A stretch of 64,000 nt of DNA, taken from Nitrosomonas sp. Its GTDB lineage: Bacteria > Pseudomonadota > Gammaproteobacteria > Burkholderiales > Nitrosomonadaceae. The notes under the pieces were generated by a model. It did no database searches. It was not told the DNA's origin and was given only the letters and a program-made list of their open reading frames with translations. The stretch spans positions 62,001 through 126,000 of the forward strand of contig NZ_JADZAJ010000005.1 of NCBI RefSeq assembly GCF_020852615.1, in the 5' to 3' direction. Below, piece by piece: positions 41,573-50,934 of this stretch; the first letter of the stretch is position 1, and every line of letters starts with the position of its first letter. The position numbers were made by a program, and so were the translations under genes.

Positions 41573-41926
41573 ATGCCCAGGGATTTCTCACGTACTGTCC
41601 GGGTGGCTGACCAGATTCAGCGTGAGCTGGCGCTGCTGATCCAGCGCGAAATTAAGGATCCAAGAGTCGGGATGGTGACGTTAACCGGGGTGGAAGTCAC
41701 ACGTGATTACGCTTTTGCAAAAATTTTCTACACCTCCCTGGGTGGAAACGAAAATATCCAGCTTATTGATGAAGGGCTGAAACGTGCCGCTGGTTTTTTA
41801 CGCAGTCAACTGGCCGGCAAAATCAGGTTAAGAATCATTCCACAGTTGCAATTCGTTTACGATGAATCTGTTGAGCGTGGCATGAAGCTCTCCCGGTTAA
41901 TTGATGAAGCGGTCGGTAAAGTTTAA
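41573..41926 (+). CDS. rbfA: 30S ribosome-binding factor RbfA
   Basis: RbfA is a cold-shock maturation factor for 16S rRNA. The 117-residue KH-type protein includes RVADQIQRELALLIQREIKDPRVG and the C-terminal LRIIPQLQFVYDESVERG, both family signatures. An AAAGGAGG Shine-Dalgarno lies 5 bases before the ATG. It is followed by truB. Confidence 0.96.
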   Translation: MPRDFSRTVRVADQIQRELALLIQREIKDPRVGMVTLTGVEVTRDYAFAKIFYTSLGGNENIQLIDEGLKRAAGFLRSQLAGKIRLRIIPQLQFVYDESVERGMKLSRLIDEAVGKV

Positions 41927-41994
41927 CCCAATAGAACCGGATATCCAGGTTCTGTTACCTTAATTTTCTGGTTCAATTTACTGTAAGGTCTGCT

Positions 41995-42948
41995 CTGTTT
42001 AAACCTGCTTCTATCAGCGGAGTCCTGCTGCTTAACAAACCTTCCGGTATCACATCCAATCGCGCCCTCCAGATCAGCAAGCGTTTGTTATCTGCAGCCA
42101 AGGCAGGGCATACCGGAACGCTGGACCCGATGGCGCAGGGGTTGCTGCCAATTTGTTTTGGTGAAGCTACCAAATTTTCTTCAGCGCTATTAAGCGCGGA
42201 GAAAACTTACATTGCCTCCCTCAAACTGGGCTACATCAGTAATACTGGTGATGCTGAGGGCCAAATCACGCAGGTGGCTGATTCTGATACTAAGCTGACT
42301 GATTCCAGGCAGGTAACAGAAATTCTGAAAACATTTCTTGGTCGATCCAGCCAGATTCCACCCATGTTCAGCGCGCTAAAGCAACATGGTAAACCGCTTT
42401 ACCGATATGCTCGCGAAGGGGTAACAGTTGAACGCAAAGCCAGAGAAATCGTTATTTATACATTGACTCTTAATGTTTTATCAGGCAGTGACATGACGAT
42501 TACTGTTCGTTGCAGCTCAGGAACCTATGTCCGAACATTGGCTGAGGATATCGGCAAAGCACTTGGTTACGGTGGCGCTTACCTTACTGCGCTATCCCGC
42601 ACTGCGATTGGTCATTTTGATCTATCTCAATCCTGTAATCTGGATCAGCTTGAATCAGAAGTCTCTGTGCATCGTCAAAAATTTTTATATCCGGCAGACA
42701 GTCTTTTGCAAGATCTGCCTTCAATCATATTTGAAGATGATGAAGTGCTGCGTTTGCAGCAAGGCCAAAAAATCAGGAAGGATGTATCCCGATATGAGTT
42801 GCCGGTTAACACGAGATTAAAGCTGTACAATCGTCAGAGTACTTTTCTTGGTTTGGGTGAGCTGGCTGAATCCGGGATTATTGTCCCAAGAAGAATGGTT
42901 TCACCATGTATGACCGGAGTACCCATGACAGTCAATCAGGCGAGTTAA
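41995..42948 (+). CDS. truB: tRNA pseudouridine(55) synthase TruB, apparent CTG start
   Basis: TruB makes pseudouridine 55 in the T-loop of tRNAs. The conserved core begins SGVLLLNKPSGITSN and continues through AGHTGTLDPMAQGLLPICFGEATKF, with catalytic Asp in TLDP. The frame is open from 41935 but holds no ATG, GTG or TTG before the core; the first such codon is TTG 42085, which would remove the essential N-terminal motif. The CTG at 41995 lies 6 bases after AAGG and gives a normal 9-residue lead, so it is the best start. An upstream sequence change cannot be excluded. The C-terminal PUA-like part looks complete. Confidence 0.88.
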   Translation: MFKPASISGVLLLNKPSGITSNRALQISKRLLSAAKAGHTGTLDPMAQGLLPICFGEATKFSSALLSAEKTYIASLKLGYISNTGDAEGQITQVADSDTKLTDSRQVTEILKTFLGRSSQIPPMFSALKQHGKPLYRYAREGVTVERKAREIVIYTLTLNVLSGSDMTITVRCSSGTYVRTLAEDIGKALGYGGAYLTALSRTAIGHFDLSQSCNLDQLESEVSVHRQKFLYPADSLLQDLPSIIFEDDEVLRLQQGQKIRKDVSRYELPVNTRLKLYNRQSTFLGLGELAESGIIVPRRMVSPCMTGVPMTVNQAS

Positions 42949-43057
42949 GTGTCATCCTGTACAACTTTTATGCGCGAGTGAACTGCGGTGATACTAATAA
43001 GGTGGCAATGCGTTATAATTTCCTGCTTTTATACCCGCGGATTGGTTACTAACCAGG

Positions 43058-43672
43058 ATGCTGACGACCAAAAATCTTGAGTGTATACGGGGAGAGCACA
43101 GGCTCTTCAGTAATATTTCTTTTTCTGTTAACCCTGGCGAACTGATGTTCGTAGGTGGCCCTAACGGAAGTGGCAAAACCAGTTTACTCCGATTGCTGTG
43201 CGGGTTGTCATTACCGGACAGTGGTGAAATCTGCTGGAATGGAACAGATATCCGGGAGCTGTGTGGAGATTACCGTAATGTAATGACGTACCTTGGACAC
43301 TTGGGTGGTATCAAGGATGATCTCACGGCGATTGAAAATCTGCGGATATCCAGCGCACTGGCAGGTTGCGGAATAGATGAAGATCAGGCAGCAGATGCAC
43401 TGGGGCAGATGGGACTGGCCGGGCGTGAAATGTTGCCGGCCAAGGTATTATCACAGGGACAGCGCAGAAGAGTGGCACTCGCCCGATTACTGGTGACTCA
43501 AACCAAATTATGGATTTTGGATGAACCGCTGACTGCTCTGGATATTGCTGCAGTTGATCTGATTAAAGGAATACTGGAGCATAACCTTTCGACAGGAGGG
43601 ATGGTCATTATGACAACTCACCAGGAAATTGCCATGACCGCTGCAACTGTTCACCATTTGACCCTGTCCTGA
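43058..43672 (+). CDS. ccmA: Heme exporter ATP-binding protein CcmA
   Basis: CcmA is the ATPase of the CcmABCD complex that releases holo-CcmE for cytochrome c maturation (System I). The 204-residue ABC subunit has Walker A GPNGSGKTSLLRLL near residue 33, signature LSQGQRRRVALARLL, and Walker B LWILDEPLTALD. It opens the ccm locus after a 109-base gap with truB, where TATAAT occurs at 43014-43019. Maturation of heme c is essential in ammonia oxidisers, whose hydroxylamine oxidoreductase carries many c-hemes. Confidence 0.96.
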   Translation: MLTTKNLECIRGEHRLFSNISFSVNPGELMFVGGPNGSGKTSLLRLLCGLSLPDSGEICWNGTDIRELCGDYRNVMTYLGHLGGIKDDLTAIENLRISSALAGCGIDEDQAADALGQMGLAGREMLPAKVLSQGQRRRVALARLLVTQTKLWILDEPLTALDIAAVDLIKGILEHNLSTGGMVIMTTHQEIAMTAATVHHLTLS

Positions 43673-43678
43673 TTAGAT

Positions 43679-44338
43679 ATGATCTGGTGGATAATTAAAC
43701 GGGATTTGTTACTGGCAATGCGTCGCCGATCTGATATGCTGACAACACTGTTTTTTTTCATTATCGTTGTCAGTCTTTTTCCTCTGGGGGTCGGGCCGGA
43801 AGCTAATATGCTGAGAATGATGGCTTCCGGTGTGGTCTGGGTGGCAGCCTTACTGGCTTCGATGCTGTCACTTGGCCGCATGTTTTCCAGTGATTATGCG
43901 GATGGAACTCTGGAGCAGATGCTGCTTTCTCCGGTTTCCTTATCCGCACTGGTGATGGGAAAAACCATATCGCATTGGCTGGTGACAGGGATTCCACTGG
44001 TACTGATGGCTCCAATACTGGGTATACAGTATGATTTATCAGTAGAGGCTCTGGTTGTACTGACACTGTCGTTGCTGCTGGGAACGCCAGTGTTGAGCCT
44101 GATTGGAGCAATCGGCGCAGCACTAACCCTGGGATTAAGAGGAGGGGGAGTACTGGTGTCAATACTGGTTCTGCCTCTCTACATTCCCGTACTGATCTTT
44201 GGAACAGGTGCTGTTGAAGCCAGTACAGCTGGCATGGGGTTTGGAGCACATTTTTCGATATTGGGCGCTGTCTTACTGGTTTCCATCGTCTTCTCACCCT
44301 GGGCAACCGCCGCATCCCTTCGGATTTCCATGGGATAA
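43679..44338 (+). CDS. ccmB: Heme exporter membrane protein CcmB
   Basis: CcmB is the membrane subunit paired with CcmA. The 219-residue protein has six predicted membrane helices and the family N-terminus IKRDLLLAMRRRSDML, followed by SDYADGTLEQMLLSPVSL. It starts 6 bases after ccmA and ends 101 bases before ccmC. Confidence 0.95.
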   Translation: MIWWIIKRDLLLAMRRRSDMLTTLFFFIIVVSLFPLGVGPEANMLRMMASGVVWVAALLASMLSLGRMFSSDYADGTLEQMLLSPVSLSALVMGKTISHWLVTGIPLVLMAPILGIQYDLSVEALVVLTLSLLLGTPVLSLIGAIGAALTLGLRGGGVLVSILVLPLYIPVLIFGTGAVEASTAGMGFGAHFSILGAVLLVSIVFSPWATAASLRISMG

Positions 44339-44439
44339 CAGAAAAGATCATAACCGCAAAAAATGAGCGATATTTGATATTTATCAGGTAAGAGTAAATT
44401 GTCTTATTTACCAAATTAATTTAGAGAGAATATCAGGGC

Positions 44440-45183
44440 ATGACTATCAACTGGTTTAAATACGCTTCTCCCGCAAGTTTTTATTTTTTAGCGGGACGGA
44501 TGATTCCTTATTTCTCCGTCGCAACAATCATTTTTTTAATAGCAGGTTTATATATAGCTTTTTTTTCCGCCCCAACGGATTTTCAGCAGGGGGAGGCTTA
44601 CCGGATTATTTTTATCCATGTTCCAGCTGCCTGGATGTCAATGTTTCTGTATGTGATCATGGCATTCTGGGCGGGAGTGGGATTGGCTTTCAATACCCGG
44701 CTTTCCTCTATGGTGGCAAGCGCCATAGCACCGACTGGAGCAATGTTTGCCTTTCTTGCTTTGTGGACAGGCGCCTGGTGGGGTAAACCAATGTGGGGAA
44801 CATGGTGGGTCTGGGATGCCCGTCTAACTTCAGAGTTGATCCTGTTTTTTCTGTATATCGGTTTTATGTCACTGCAGGCAGCTATTGATGACCCAAGACG
44901 CGCAGATAAAGCCGGGGCAGTTATTGCTCTGGTCGGTGTGGTTAATGTCCCGATTATTTATTTCTCGGTTCAGTGGTGGAACACCCTGCATCAGGGGGCT
45001 TCAGTCAGCCTGGTTCAATCTCCAAAAATGGCAACCGCAATGTTGTCTGGCATGCTGATTATGTCACTGGCTGCATGGATGTATGCAATTGTGATGGTTC
45101 TGATTCGATCCCGTCTCATTATTTTGGAGCGTGAACGCCATACAGCATGGGTATCGGAATTGAAGGAAGGAGTATTGGAATGA
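44440..45183 (+). CDS. ccmC: Heme transporter/ligase component CcmC
   Basis: CcmC presents heme to CcmE in the periplasm. The 247-residue protein has six membrane helices, the tryptophan-rich WWD motif (MWGTWWVWDARLTSEL) near residue 120, and flanking histidines in IFIHVPAAW and TLHQGAS that hold the heme iron. Its stop overlaps the ccmD ATG (ATGA). Confidence 0.96.
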   Translation: MTINWFKYASPASFYFLAGRMIPYFSVATIIFLIAGLYIAFFSAPTDFQQGEAYRIIFIHVPAAWMSMFLYVIMAFWAGVGLAFNTRLSSMVASAIAPTGAMFAFLALWTGAWWGKPMWGTWWVWDARLTSELILFFLYIGFMSLQAAIDDPRRADKAGAVIALVGVVNVPIIYFSVQWWNTLHQGASVSLVQSPKMATAMLSGMLIMSLAAWMYAIVMVLIRSRLIILERERHTAWVSELKEGVLE

Positions 45184-45362
45184 AGTGGGAAAGTGTATCT
45201 GATTTCTTCGCCATGGGTGGTTATGGCCTGTATGTGTGGGGATCCTATCTGGTTGCAATGTTCTGCATAATTGGTGAAATTATACTGATTCGTATTCGTA
45301 AACGAACTTTATACAAGCATCTGGGTCTGAGAAAAAGATCAATTCTGCGAGGAGAAAAATGA
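45180..45362 (+). CDS. ccmD: Heme exporter small subunit CcmD
   Basis: This 60-residue protein has one membrane helix (about 15-37, [16 protein letters not shown]) and a basic cytoplasmic tail, matching CcmD, which is needed to release holo-CcmE. The ATG at 45180 overlaps the ccmC stop, and its own TGA overlaps the ccmE ATG, so translation is coupled on both sides. Confidence 0.93.
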   Translation: MKWESVSDFFAMGGYGLYVWGSYLVAMFCIIGEIILIRIRKRTLYKHLGLRKRSILRGEK

Positions 45363-45808
45363 AACCACGTCATAAAAAAATGACCATTATTGCATTGAGC
45401 GTCGGTGCTTTGGCTGTTGCCGTAGTTCTGGTACTAAATGCATTTCAGAGTAATCTGGTTTTTTTCTTCAGCCCCAGTCAGGTGGCTGCGAAAGAAGCTC
45501 CTGTTGGTAAAAGTTTCAGAATAGGTGGTCTGGTGGAAGAGGGCTCCCTCAAGCGGGAGGGGGATGGGACAATGCTGAAATTTGCCATTACAGATACAGC
45601 AGAAGTAATTCGGGTAGCTTATACAGGAATTCTTCCCGATCTGTTCAAAGAAGGGAAAGGTGTAGTAGCTCAGGGAAAAATGGCAGATGATGGTATTTTT
45701 TATGCGGATGAGGTACTGGCCAAGCATGATGAAAATTACATGCCTCCCGAAGCTGCCAGTGCTTTGGAACAGGCAGCCAAGGCACAGAAAACCACACTGA
45801 CGCAGTAA
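45359..45808 (+). CDS. ccmE: Cytochrome c-type biogenesis heme chaperone CcmE
   Basis: CcmE carries heme bound covalently to a histidine. In this 149-residue protein that is His123 in [12 protein letters not shown], with Tyr127 as the usual partner ligand. One membrane anchor is at about 8-28, then an OB-fold domain. Proper length and position between ccmD and ccmF. Confidence 0.96.
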   Translation: MKPRHKKMTIIALSVGALAVAVVLVLNAFQSNLVFFFSPSQVAAKEAPVGKSFRIGGLVEEGSLKREGDGTMLKFAITDTAEVIRVAYTGILPDLFKEGKGVVAQGKMADDGIFYADEVLAKHDENYMPPEAASALEQAAKAQKTTLTQ

Positions 45809-45837
45809 TTCATTTTTAATAAGGAAAATTTCTAACC

Positions 45838-47889
45838 ATGATTCCAGAACTTGGTAATTTTGCCCTCATACTTGGAATGCTGCTGGCCCTGGTTCAGGGA
45901 ACACTACCTATCATAGGCGCAGCACGGGGTATACCTTCGTGGATTGCTCTGGCGCGACCGGTTACACAAGGACAGTTTGTATTTATTGCTATAGCCTTTG
46001 GGTGCCTCGCTTATTCTTTTGTCAATAATGATTTTTCAGTATTGAACGTGGCATCCCATTCAAATTCAGATCTTCCTCTGCATTTTCGCTTTGCCGCAAC
46101 TTGGGGGTCTCATGAAGGATCACTATTGCTGTGGGTAACTATGCTTGCCGGCTGGTCTGTCGCCGTGAGTGTATTCAGTCGCCAACTGCCGGACGATATG
46201 GTGGCGCGAGTTCTGGGCGTCCTGGGGCTGGTCAGTGCGGGTTTTCTGATGTTCCTTCTGTTTACCTCCAATCCATTTGACAGACTGTTACCTGCAGCAG
46301 TTGAAGGAAATGACCTTAATCCATTGTTGCAGGATCCCGGTATGGTCATGCACCCCCCCATGCTTTATATGGGATATGTAGGTTTTTCAGTTGCGTTTGC
46401 ATTTGCGATTGCCGCATTACTTAACGGGCAACTGGATGCGGCCTGGGCCAGATGGTCACGTCCGTGGACTATCGTTGCCTGGATTTTCCTGACTATTGGC
46501 ATCATGGGCGGCAGCTGGTGGGCATATTATGAGTTGGGGTGGGGGGGCTGGTGGTTCTGGGATCCGGTTGAAAATGCATCATTCATGCCTTGGCTGGTGG
46601 GCACAGCACTTGTGCATTCGCTGGCTGTTACTGAAAAGCGGGGGAGCTTCAAAAGCTGGACCGTTTTATTGGCAATCACTGCCTTTTCCTTGAGTTTGCT
46701 GGGAACCTTCCTGGTTCGTTCAGGTGTTTTAACTTCTGTACATGCTTTTGCAACTGATCCGGCACGTGGAATATTTATCCTGGTTTATCTCTCACTGGTT
46801 GTAGGGAGTTCACTGATACTGTTTGCCTGGAGAGCTTCCAAAGTAGGTCTTGGTGGTAACTTTGAAATCATTTCGCGCGAGACTACTTTACTTGCCAATA
46901 ATGTGTTGTTACTGGTGGCTGCTGGCAGTGTACTGCTGGGCACACTTTATCCTCTTCTGGTTGATGCGCTGGATCTTGGAAAAATTTCTGTAGGGCCTCC
47001 TTATTTTGAAGCAGTTTTTGTGCCTCTGATGGCACCTGCTGTTTTCCTGATCGGGTTAGGGCCGGTTGCTCGCTGGAAGAAAGCAAGTTTACCTTCTCTG
47101 ATAGTACTGTTGAGATGGGCATTCGTGGTGAGCCTGGTAGCAGCTGCAATCACGCCATTCATCATGGGTGAATGGAAGCCCATGGTCAGTTTTGGATTAC
47201 TTTTGGCTTTCTGGGTTATAGCCAGTGTTTTTGTCAGCATCCGACATCGGCTGCAGAACAGTGGTGAAGGCGGGCTATTCGCCAGGCTGATAAAGCAGCC
47301 AAGAGGTTACTATGGCATGCACTGTGCTCATTTGGGTGTGGCGGTATTTATCATTGGCGTCACCCTGGTTAACGGATATGAGACCGAGAAAGATGTGCGT
47401 ATGGAAGTTGGCAGCACGGTGGCGCTCAAAGAGTATTCTTTCCAGTTTAATGGCATTAAATCTGTTACCGGTCCTAATTACAACGCTTCCCAAGGGCAGG
47501 TAGCGGTATTGAAAGATGGAAAGAAGATAAATGAGCTGCTGCCTGAAAAGAGAACTTATACAGCATCAGGTATGCCGATGACCGAGGCGGCAGTGGACAT
47601 GGGTTTGCTGCGTGATTTGTATGTGGCTTTGGGCGAACCGTTAGAAAATGGTGCCTGGATAGTTCGTATTTATCACAAACCCTTTGTTAACTGGATATGG
47701 TTAGGCTGTATGTTAATGGCTCTGGGTGGAATGTTATCTGTTAGCGATCGGCGTTACCGTATTGCAATTGGCAAGAAATCCGGAAATAAAGTAACAACAG
47801 TACCTGCAGCGCCTATGTCTGAAACTATCCCGGCAGGAGGTATGGTTACCAATTCAGCATCCCTCTCGGAGGAAGGTGCTAAAGCATGA
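45838..47889 (+). CDS. ccmF: Cytochrome c heme lyase subunit CcmF
   Basis: CcmF takes heme from CcmE and, with CcmH and CcmI, attaches it to apocytochrome CXXCH motifs. The 683-residue membrane protein shows the WWD motif GGWWFWDPVENASFMPWL near residue 235 and many membrane helices. Length is slightly above E. coli CcmF. Its stop overlaps the ccmG ATG by 4 bases. Confidence 0.97.
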   Translation: MIPELGNFALILGMLLALVQGTLPIIGAARGIPSWIALARPVTQGQFVFIAIAFGCLAYSFVNNDFSVLNVASHSNSDLPLHFRFAATWGSHEGSLLLWVTMLAGWSVAVSVFSRQLPDDMVARVLGVLGLVSAGFLMFLLFTSNPFDRLLPAAVEGNDLNPLLQDPGMVMHPPMLYMGYVGFSVAFAFAIAALLNGQLDAAWARWSRPWTIVAWIFLTIGIMGGSWWAYYELGWGGWWFWDPVENASFMPWLVGTALVHSLAVTEKRGSFKSWTVLLAITAFSLSLLGTFLVRSGVLTSVHAFATDPARGIFILVYLSLVVGSSLILFAWRASKVGLGGNFEIISRETTLLANNVLLLVAAGSVLLGTLYPLLVDALDLGKISVGPPYFEAVFVPLMAPAVFLIGLGPVARWKKASLPSLIVLLRWAFVVSLVAAAITPFIMGEWKPMVSFGLLLAFWVIASVFVSIRHRLQNSGEGGLFARLIKQPRGYYGMHCAHLGVAVFIIGVTLVNGYETEKDVRMEVGSTVALKEYSFQFNGIKSVTGPNYNASQGQVAVLKDGKKINELLPEKRTYTASGMPMTEAAVDMGLLRDLYVALGEPLENGAWIVRIYHKPFVNWIWLGCMLMALGGMLSVSDRRYRIAIGKKSGNKVTTVPAAPMSETIPAGGMVTNSASLSEEGAKA

Positions 47890-48410
47890 CACGCTTTCTG
47901 CTGCCCCTTGCGGTATTTGTAGTACTGGTTATATTTTTAGGAGTTGGTCTGACTCTAAATCCGCGTCAGGTCCCTTCTCCGCTGATAGATAAACCTGCAC
48001 CGGCTTTCCATCTGCCCCAACTTTTTGATACAAGTAAAACACTTTCATCCAAGGAAAATCTGGGAAAGGTGTGGATGCTGAATGTTTGGGCATCCTGGTG
48101 TGTTGCCTGTCGTGATGAACACCCTGTTCTGGTTGAACTTTCGAAATTGGGTATCGTCCCCATTTATGGTCTGAACTATAAGGATCAGCGAGATACTGCC
48201 ATGCAATGGCTTAAACAATTTGGTAATCCTTATGAAATCAGTATTGTTGATGCAGATGGAAAAGTTGGTATTGATTATGGTGTTTACGGGGTACCGGAAA
48301 CTTATGTCATCGATAAACAGGGCATTATCAGATATAAACACATCGGCCCGGTAACGATCGAATCGCTAAAAAACAAAATTCTTCCTTTAATCAAAGAATT
48401 GAAGGGATGA
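47886..48410 (+). CDS. ccmG: Thiol:disulfide interchange protein CcmG (DsbE)
   Basis: CcmG reduces apocytochrome thiols before heme attachment. The 174-residue protein has an N-terminal membrane anchor (about 3-24) and a thioredoxin fold with the active site WASWCVACRDEHP (Cys72, Cys75) and cis-Pro loop YGVPET. Confidence 0.96.
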   Translation: MTRFLLPLAVFVVLVIFLGVGLTLNPRQVPSPLIDKPAPAFHLPQLFDTSKTLSSKENLGKVWMLNVWASWCVACRDEHPVLVELSKLGIVPIYGLNYKDQRDTAMQWLKQFGNPYEISIVDADGKVGIDYGVYGVPETYVIDKQGIIRYKHIGPVTIESLKNKILPLIKELKG

Positions 48411-48417
48411 GTTAACT

Positions 48418-48933
48418 ATGGTGATGCAATTGACACATATGACGATGCGCTCGTTAAGACGTTGTTTAGTGGTACTGGCTTTATCTCTGATATCTTTGCC
48501 GGGTTATGCAAATGAAGCTGTACCCGTTGCTGAAGATCCTGTACTTGAAAAGCGATTGGTAAATCTGGCCGAGAATCTTCGCTGCCTCGTTTGCCAGAAT
48601 GAATCATTGGCGGCATCGCGTGCAGATTTTGCCAATGATATGCGGCGTGAAATTAGAGAACAGATGCGGATGAATAAAAGTGATGAAGAAATCGTGGCAT
48701 TTCTGGTTGAGCGTTACGGTGACTTTATTCTTTTCAACCCTCCTTTGAAATCCACAACCTGGCTGCTATGGTTTGGTCCATTTACTCTGTTTTTTGTTGG
48801 CGGGACCGTGCTCATACTTTATCTGCGCCGCCGGCGGGCGCAGATAAATGAAAAAGAGCTGCCTTTGACAGAAAGCCAGCGTCTGCAAGCTGAATCTCTT
48901 ATTAAAGACATGGACAAGGATCAAAGTATATGA
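48418..48933 (+). CDS. ccmH: Cytochrome c maturation protein CcmH
   Basis: CcmH is a membrane thiol-disulfide protein of the heme lyase. The 171-residue protein has a signal/anchor (about 10-31), the family motif LRCLVCQNESLAASRA with Cys56 and Cys59, and a C-terminal membrane helix. The E. coli CcmH C-terminal TPR part is a separate gene here (ccmI), as in most betaproteobacteria. Its stop overlaps ccmI. Confidence 0.95.
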   Translation: MVMQLTHMTMRSLRRCLVVLALSLISLPGYANEAVPVAEDPVLEKRLVNLAENLRCLVCQNESLAASRADFANDMRREIREQMRMNKSDEEIVAFLVERYGDFILFNPPLKSTTWLLWFGPFTLFFVGGTVLILYLRRRRAQINEKELPLTESQRLQAESLIKDMDKDQSI

Positions 48934-50264
48934 CCGCATTCTGGGCTACAGCCACTATTTTCATCATGGTGGCACTATTATTTGTAATACCTGTACTGTT
49001 GAGAAATAAAAAAAATAAATCACAGGAACAGGTTGAGCGCCAGGCTGCAAATATTGCTATCTATCGCGACCAGATTGCAGAGCTGGATCGGGATTTACGC
49101 GATGACACTTTGTCTAAGGAGCAATACGAATCCAGTAAACAGGAATTACAAAAACGGATGTTGCAGGACGTATCGGAAAATACAGATGCAGCTTCTGTTA
49201 TTCCCAATAGTCAGCATGGTGTTGTTGCGAGCATTATTGTCGCTTTGACCATTCCGCTTGCTGCTATCTATCTCTATATGGTTATCGGTGATACACGAGG
49301 GCTGCTACCCCAGTCACAATTGGCCAATGCTGCACAGTTTGAGCAGAATGGTGATGAGGGAGGGACACCATCCGGGCATAGCGAGATTAACTCAATGGTT
49401 GACAGTCTCGCAGCACGCCTTAAGGAAAATCCGGAAGATGTAGAAGGCTGGGTAATGTTAGGGCGCTCGTATGCAATTATGGAACGTTTTGCAGATGCGA
49501 GTGCTGTTTATGACAAGCTGATTCAGCTGGTACCGGATAATCCCCAGTTTTTGAGTGATTATGCGGATATGCAGGCCATGGTAAATAATGGCAGCTTGCT
49601 GGGCAAACCGGCTGAAATGATTAAAAAGGCACTCGATATTGATCCGAATTACCCTAAGGCACTGGCTTTGGCGGGAACGCTTGAATTTGAACAAAACAAT
49701 TTTACCCAGGCAATATCCTACTGGGAGCGTTTACTGGGTGCCATACCCCCGGATTCAAAGCTGTATAAGTCAGTGAGCGATAGTATTGTGCAGGCCAGAG
49801 ATCTGGCTGTGAAAACTACAGGCGGATCTGCTCCGGTGCAATTAGCACAAAATGCAAACGTCGGAACAGATGTTGAAGTGAAATCTTCCTCAGTAGAAAA
49901 TCAGAAAGGGATTGGTAACGTACCCGGTATTTCAGGCTCAGTTACACTGGACCCCTCTCTGGCGAATAAATTCTCTCCGGATGATACGCTTTTCATTTTT
50001 GCGAGAGCCAGCCAGGGACCCAAAATGCCACTGGCTATTTTGAGGCTAAACGCTAAAGATCTTCCTGCTTCATTTAAACTTGACGATAACATGGCAATGA
50101 CCCCAGCAATGAAACTTTCCAGTTTTCCTGAAGTGGTGGTGGGAGCAAGAATCAGCAAAACCGGGCAGGCTGTTCCTTCCAGTGGAGATTTGGAGGGCTT
50201 TAGCAAGCCGGTAAAAATTGGTGACGGGGAAGTGTCAATTACTATCGATCATGTTGTACCCTGA
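48930..50264 (+). CDS. ccmI: Cytochrome c maturation TPR protein CcmI
   Basis: CcmI recruits apocytochrome c to CcmFH. The 444-residue protein has two membrane helices near the N-terminus (about 3-25 and 93-113) with a short coil between them, then TPR repeats (VEGWVMLGRSYAIMERFADA and YPKALALAGTLEFEQN) and a beta-rich C-terminal domain (FIFARASQGPKMPLAIL). It closes the ccmABCDEFGHI run. Confidence 0.94.
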   Translation: MTAFWATATIFIMVALLFVIPVLLRNKKNKSQEQVERQAANIAIYRDQIAELDRDLRDDTLSKEQYESSKQELQKRMLQDVSENTDAASVIPNSQHGVVASIIVALTIPLAAIYLYMVIGDTRGLLPQSQLANAAQFEQNGDEGGTPSGHSEINSMVDSLAARLKENPEDVEGWVMLGRSYAIMERFADASAVYDKLIQLVPDNPQFLSDYADMQAMVNNGSLLGKPAEMIKKALDIDPNYPKALALAGTLEFEQNNFTQAISYWERLLGAIPPDSKLYKSVSDSIVQARDLAVKTTGGSAPVQLAQNANVGTDVEVKSSSVENQKGIGNVPGISGSVTLDPSLANKFSPDDTLFIFARASQGPKMPLAILRLNAKDLPASFKLDDNMAMTPAMKLSSFPEVVVGARISKTGQAVPSSGDLEGFSKPVKIGDGEVSITIDHVVP

Positions 50265-50295
50265 TTCAGACTATTGATATAACTTATATTTTTAT

Positions 50296-50760
50296 ATGTC
50301 TAGCGACCTGATTCCAGATTTTGAGCTGGCCTCCACGAGTAACAAGCTCTTTCGTCTGTCAGACATCAAGAGTAGGTACCTTGTAATTTTCTTTTATCCC
50401 AAAGACGATACGCCGGGCTGTACCAATGAAAGTCAGCAGTTCAGGGATTTATACCCGGAATTCGTACAAATGGATTGTGAGGTGGTTGGAATTTCTCGCG
50501 ACAACCTGAAATCACACGAAAAATTCAGAGAAAAATATGATTTGCCTTACGATTTGCTGAGTGACAATGGTGAAACAGTCTGCGAGCTGTTTGGCGTTAT
50601 AAAGATGAAGAATATGTACGGTAAACAGGTCCGTGGGATAGAGCGCAGTACATTTGTACTGGATCGGGAAGGTAAACTGTATAACGCTTGGAGAGGGGTT
50701 AAAGTTCCAGGGCATGCTGAAGAAGTTTTAACGTTTATCAAATCAATTTCTGCTGTATAA
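50296..50760 (+). CDS. bcp: Thioredoxin-dependent peroxiredoxin, Bcp/PrxQ family
   Basis: Bcp reduces hydrogen and organic peroxides. The 154-residue protein has the peroxidatic Cys42 in PKDDTPGCTNES. The resolving Cys found five residues later in E. coli Bcp is absent (Gln47 here), so this is a one-Cys or atypical form; further cysteines are at 61 and about 97. It is 31 bases after ccmI and may be read with the ccm genes. Confidence 0.93.
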   Translation: MSSDLIPDFELASTSNKLFRLSDIKSRYLVIFFYPKDDTPGCTNESQQFRDLYPEFVQMDCEVVGISRDNLKSHEKFREKYDLPYDLLSDNGETVCELFGVIKMKNMYGKQVRGIERSTFVLDREGKLYNAWRGVKVPGHAEEVLTFIKSISAV

Positions 50761-50869
50761 ACAATATGTTATACCACCTACTTCTATCTGCCTGTCTGCT
50801 GCTCCACCAGCCTGTTCAGGCAAATAATTACTGTACAAGATTTCCGTTACCCGGTTGAAACAGAGAAAA

Positions 50870-50895
50870 GGGCGATCAGATAAATTGCTCGCCCA
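50870..50895. terminator. Possible bidirectional terminator between bcp and the multicopper oxidase gene
   Basis: GGGCGA and TCGCCC arms around a 13-base loop lie between two convergent genes. There is no strong T-run on either side, so this is tentative. Confidence 0.35.
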
Positions 50896-50934
50896 ATCTT
50901 AACCTGGCAATTGTTGTTCGGCAGTAACTGGTAT

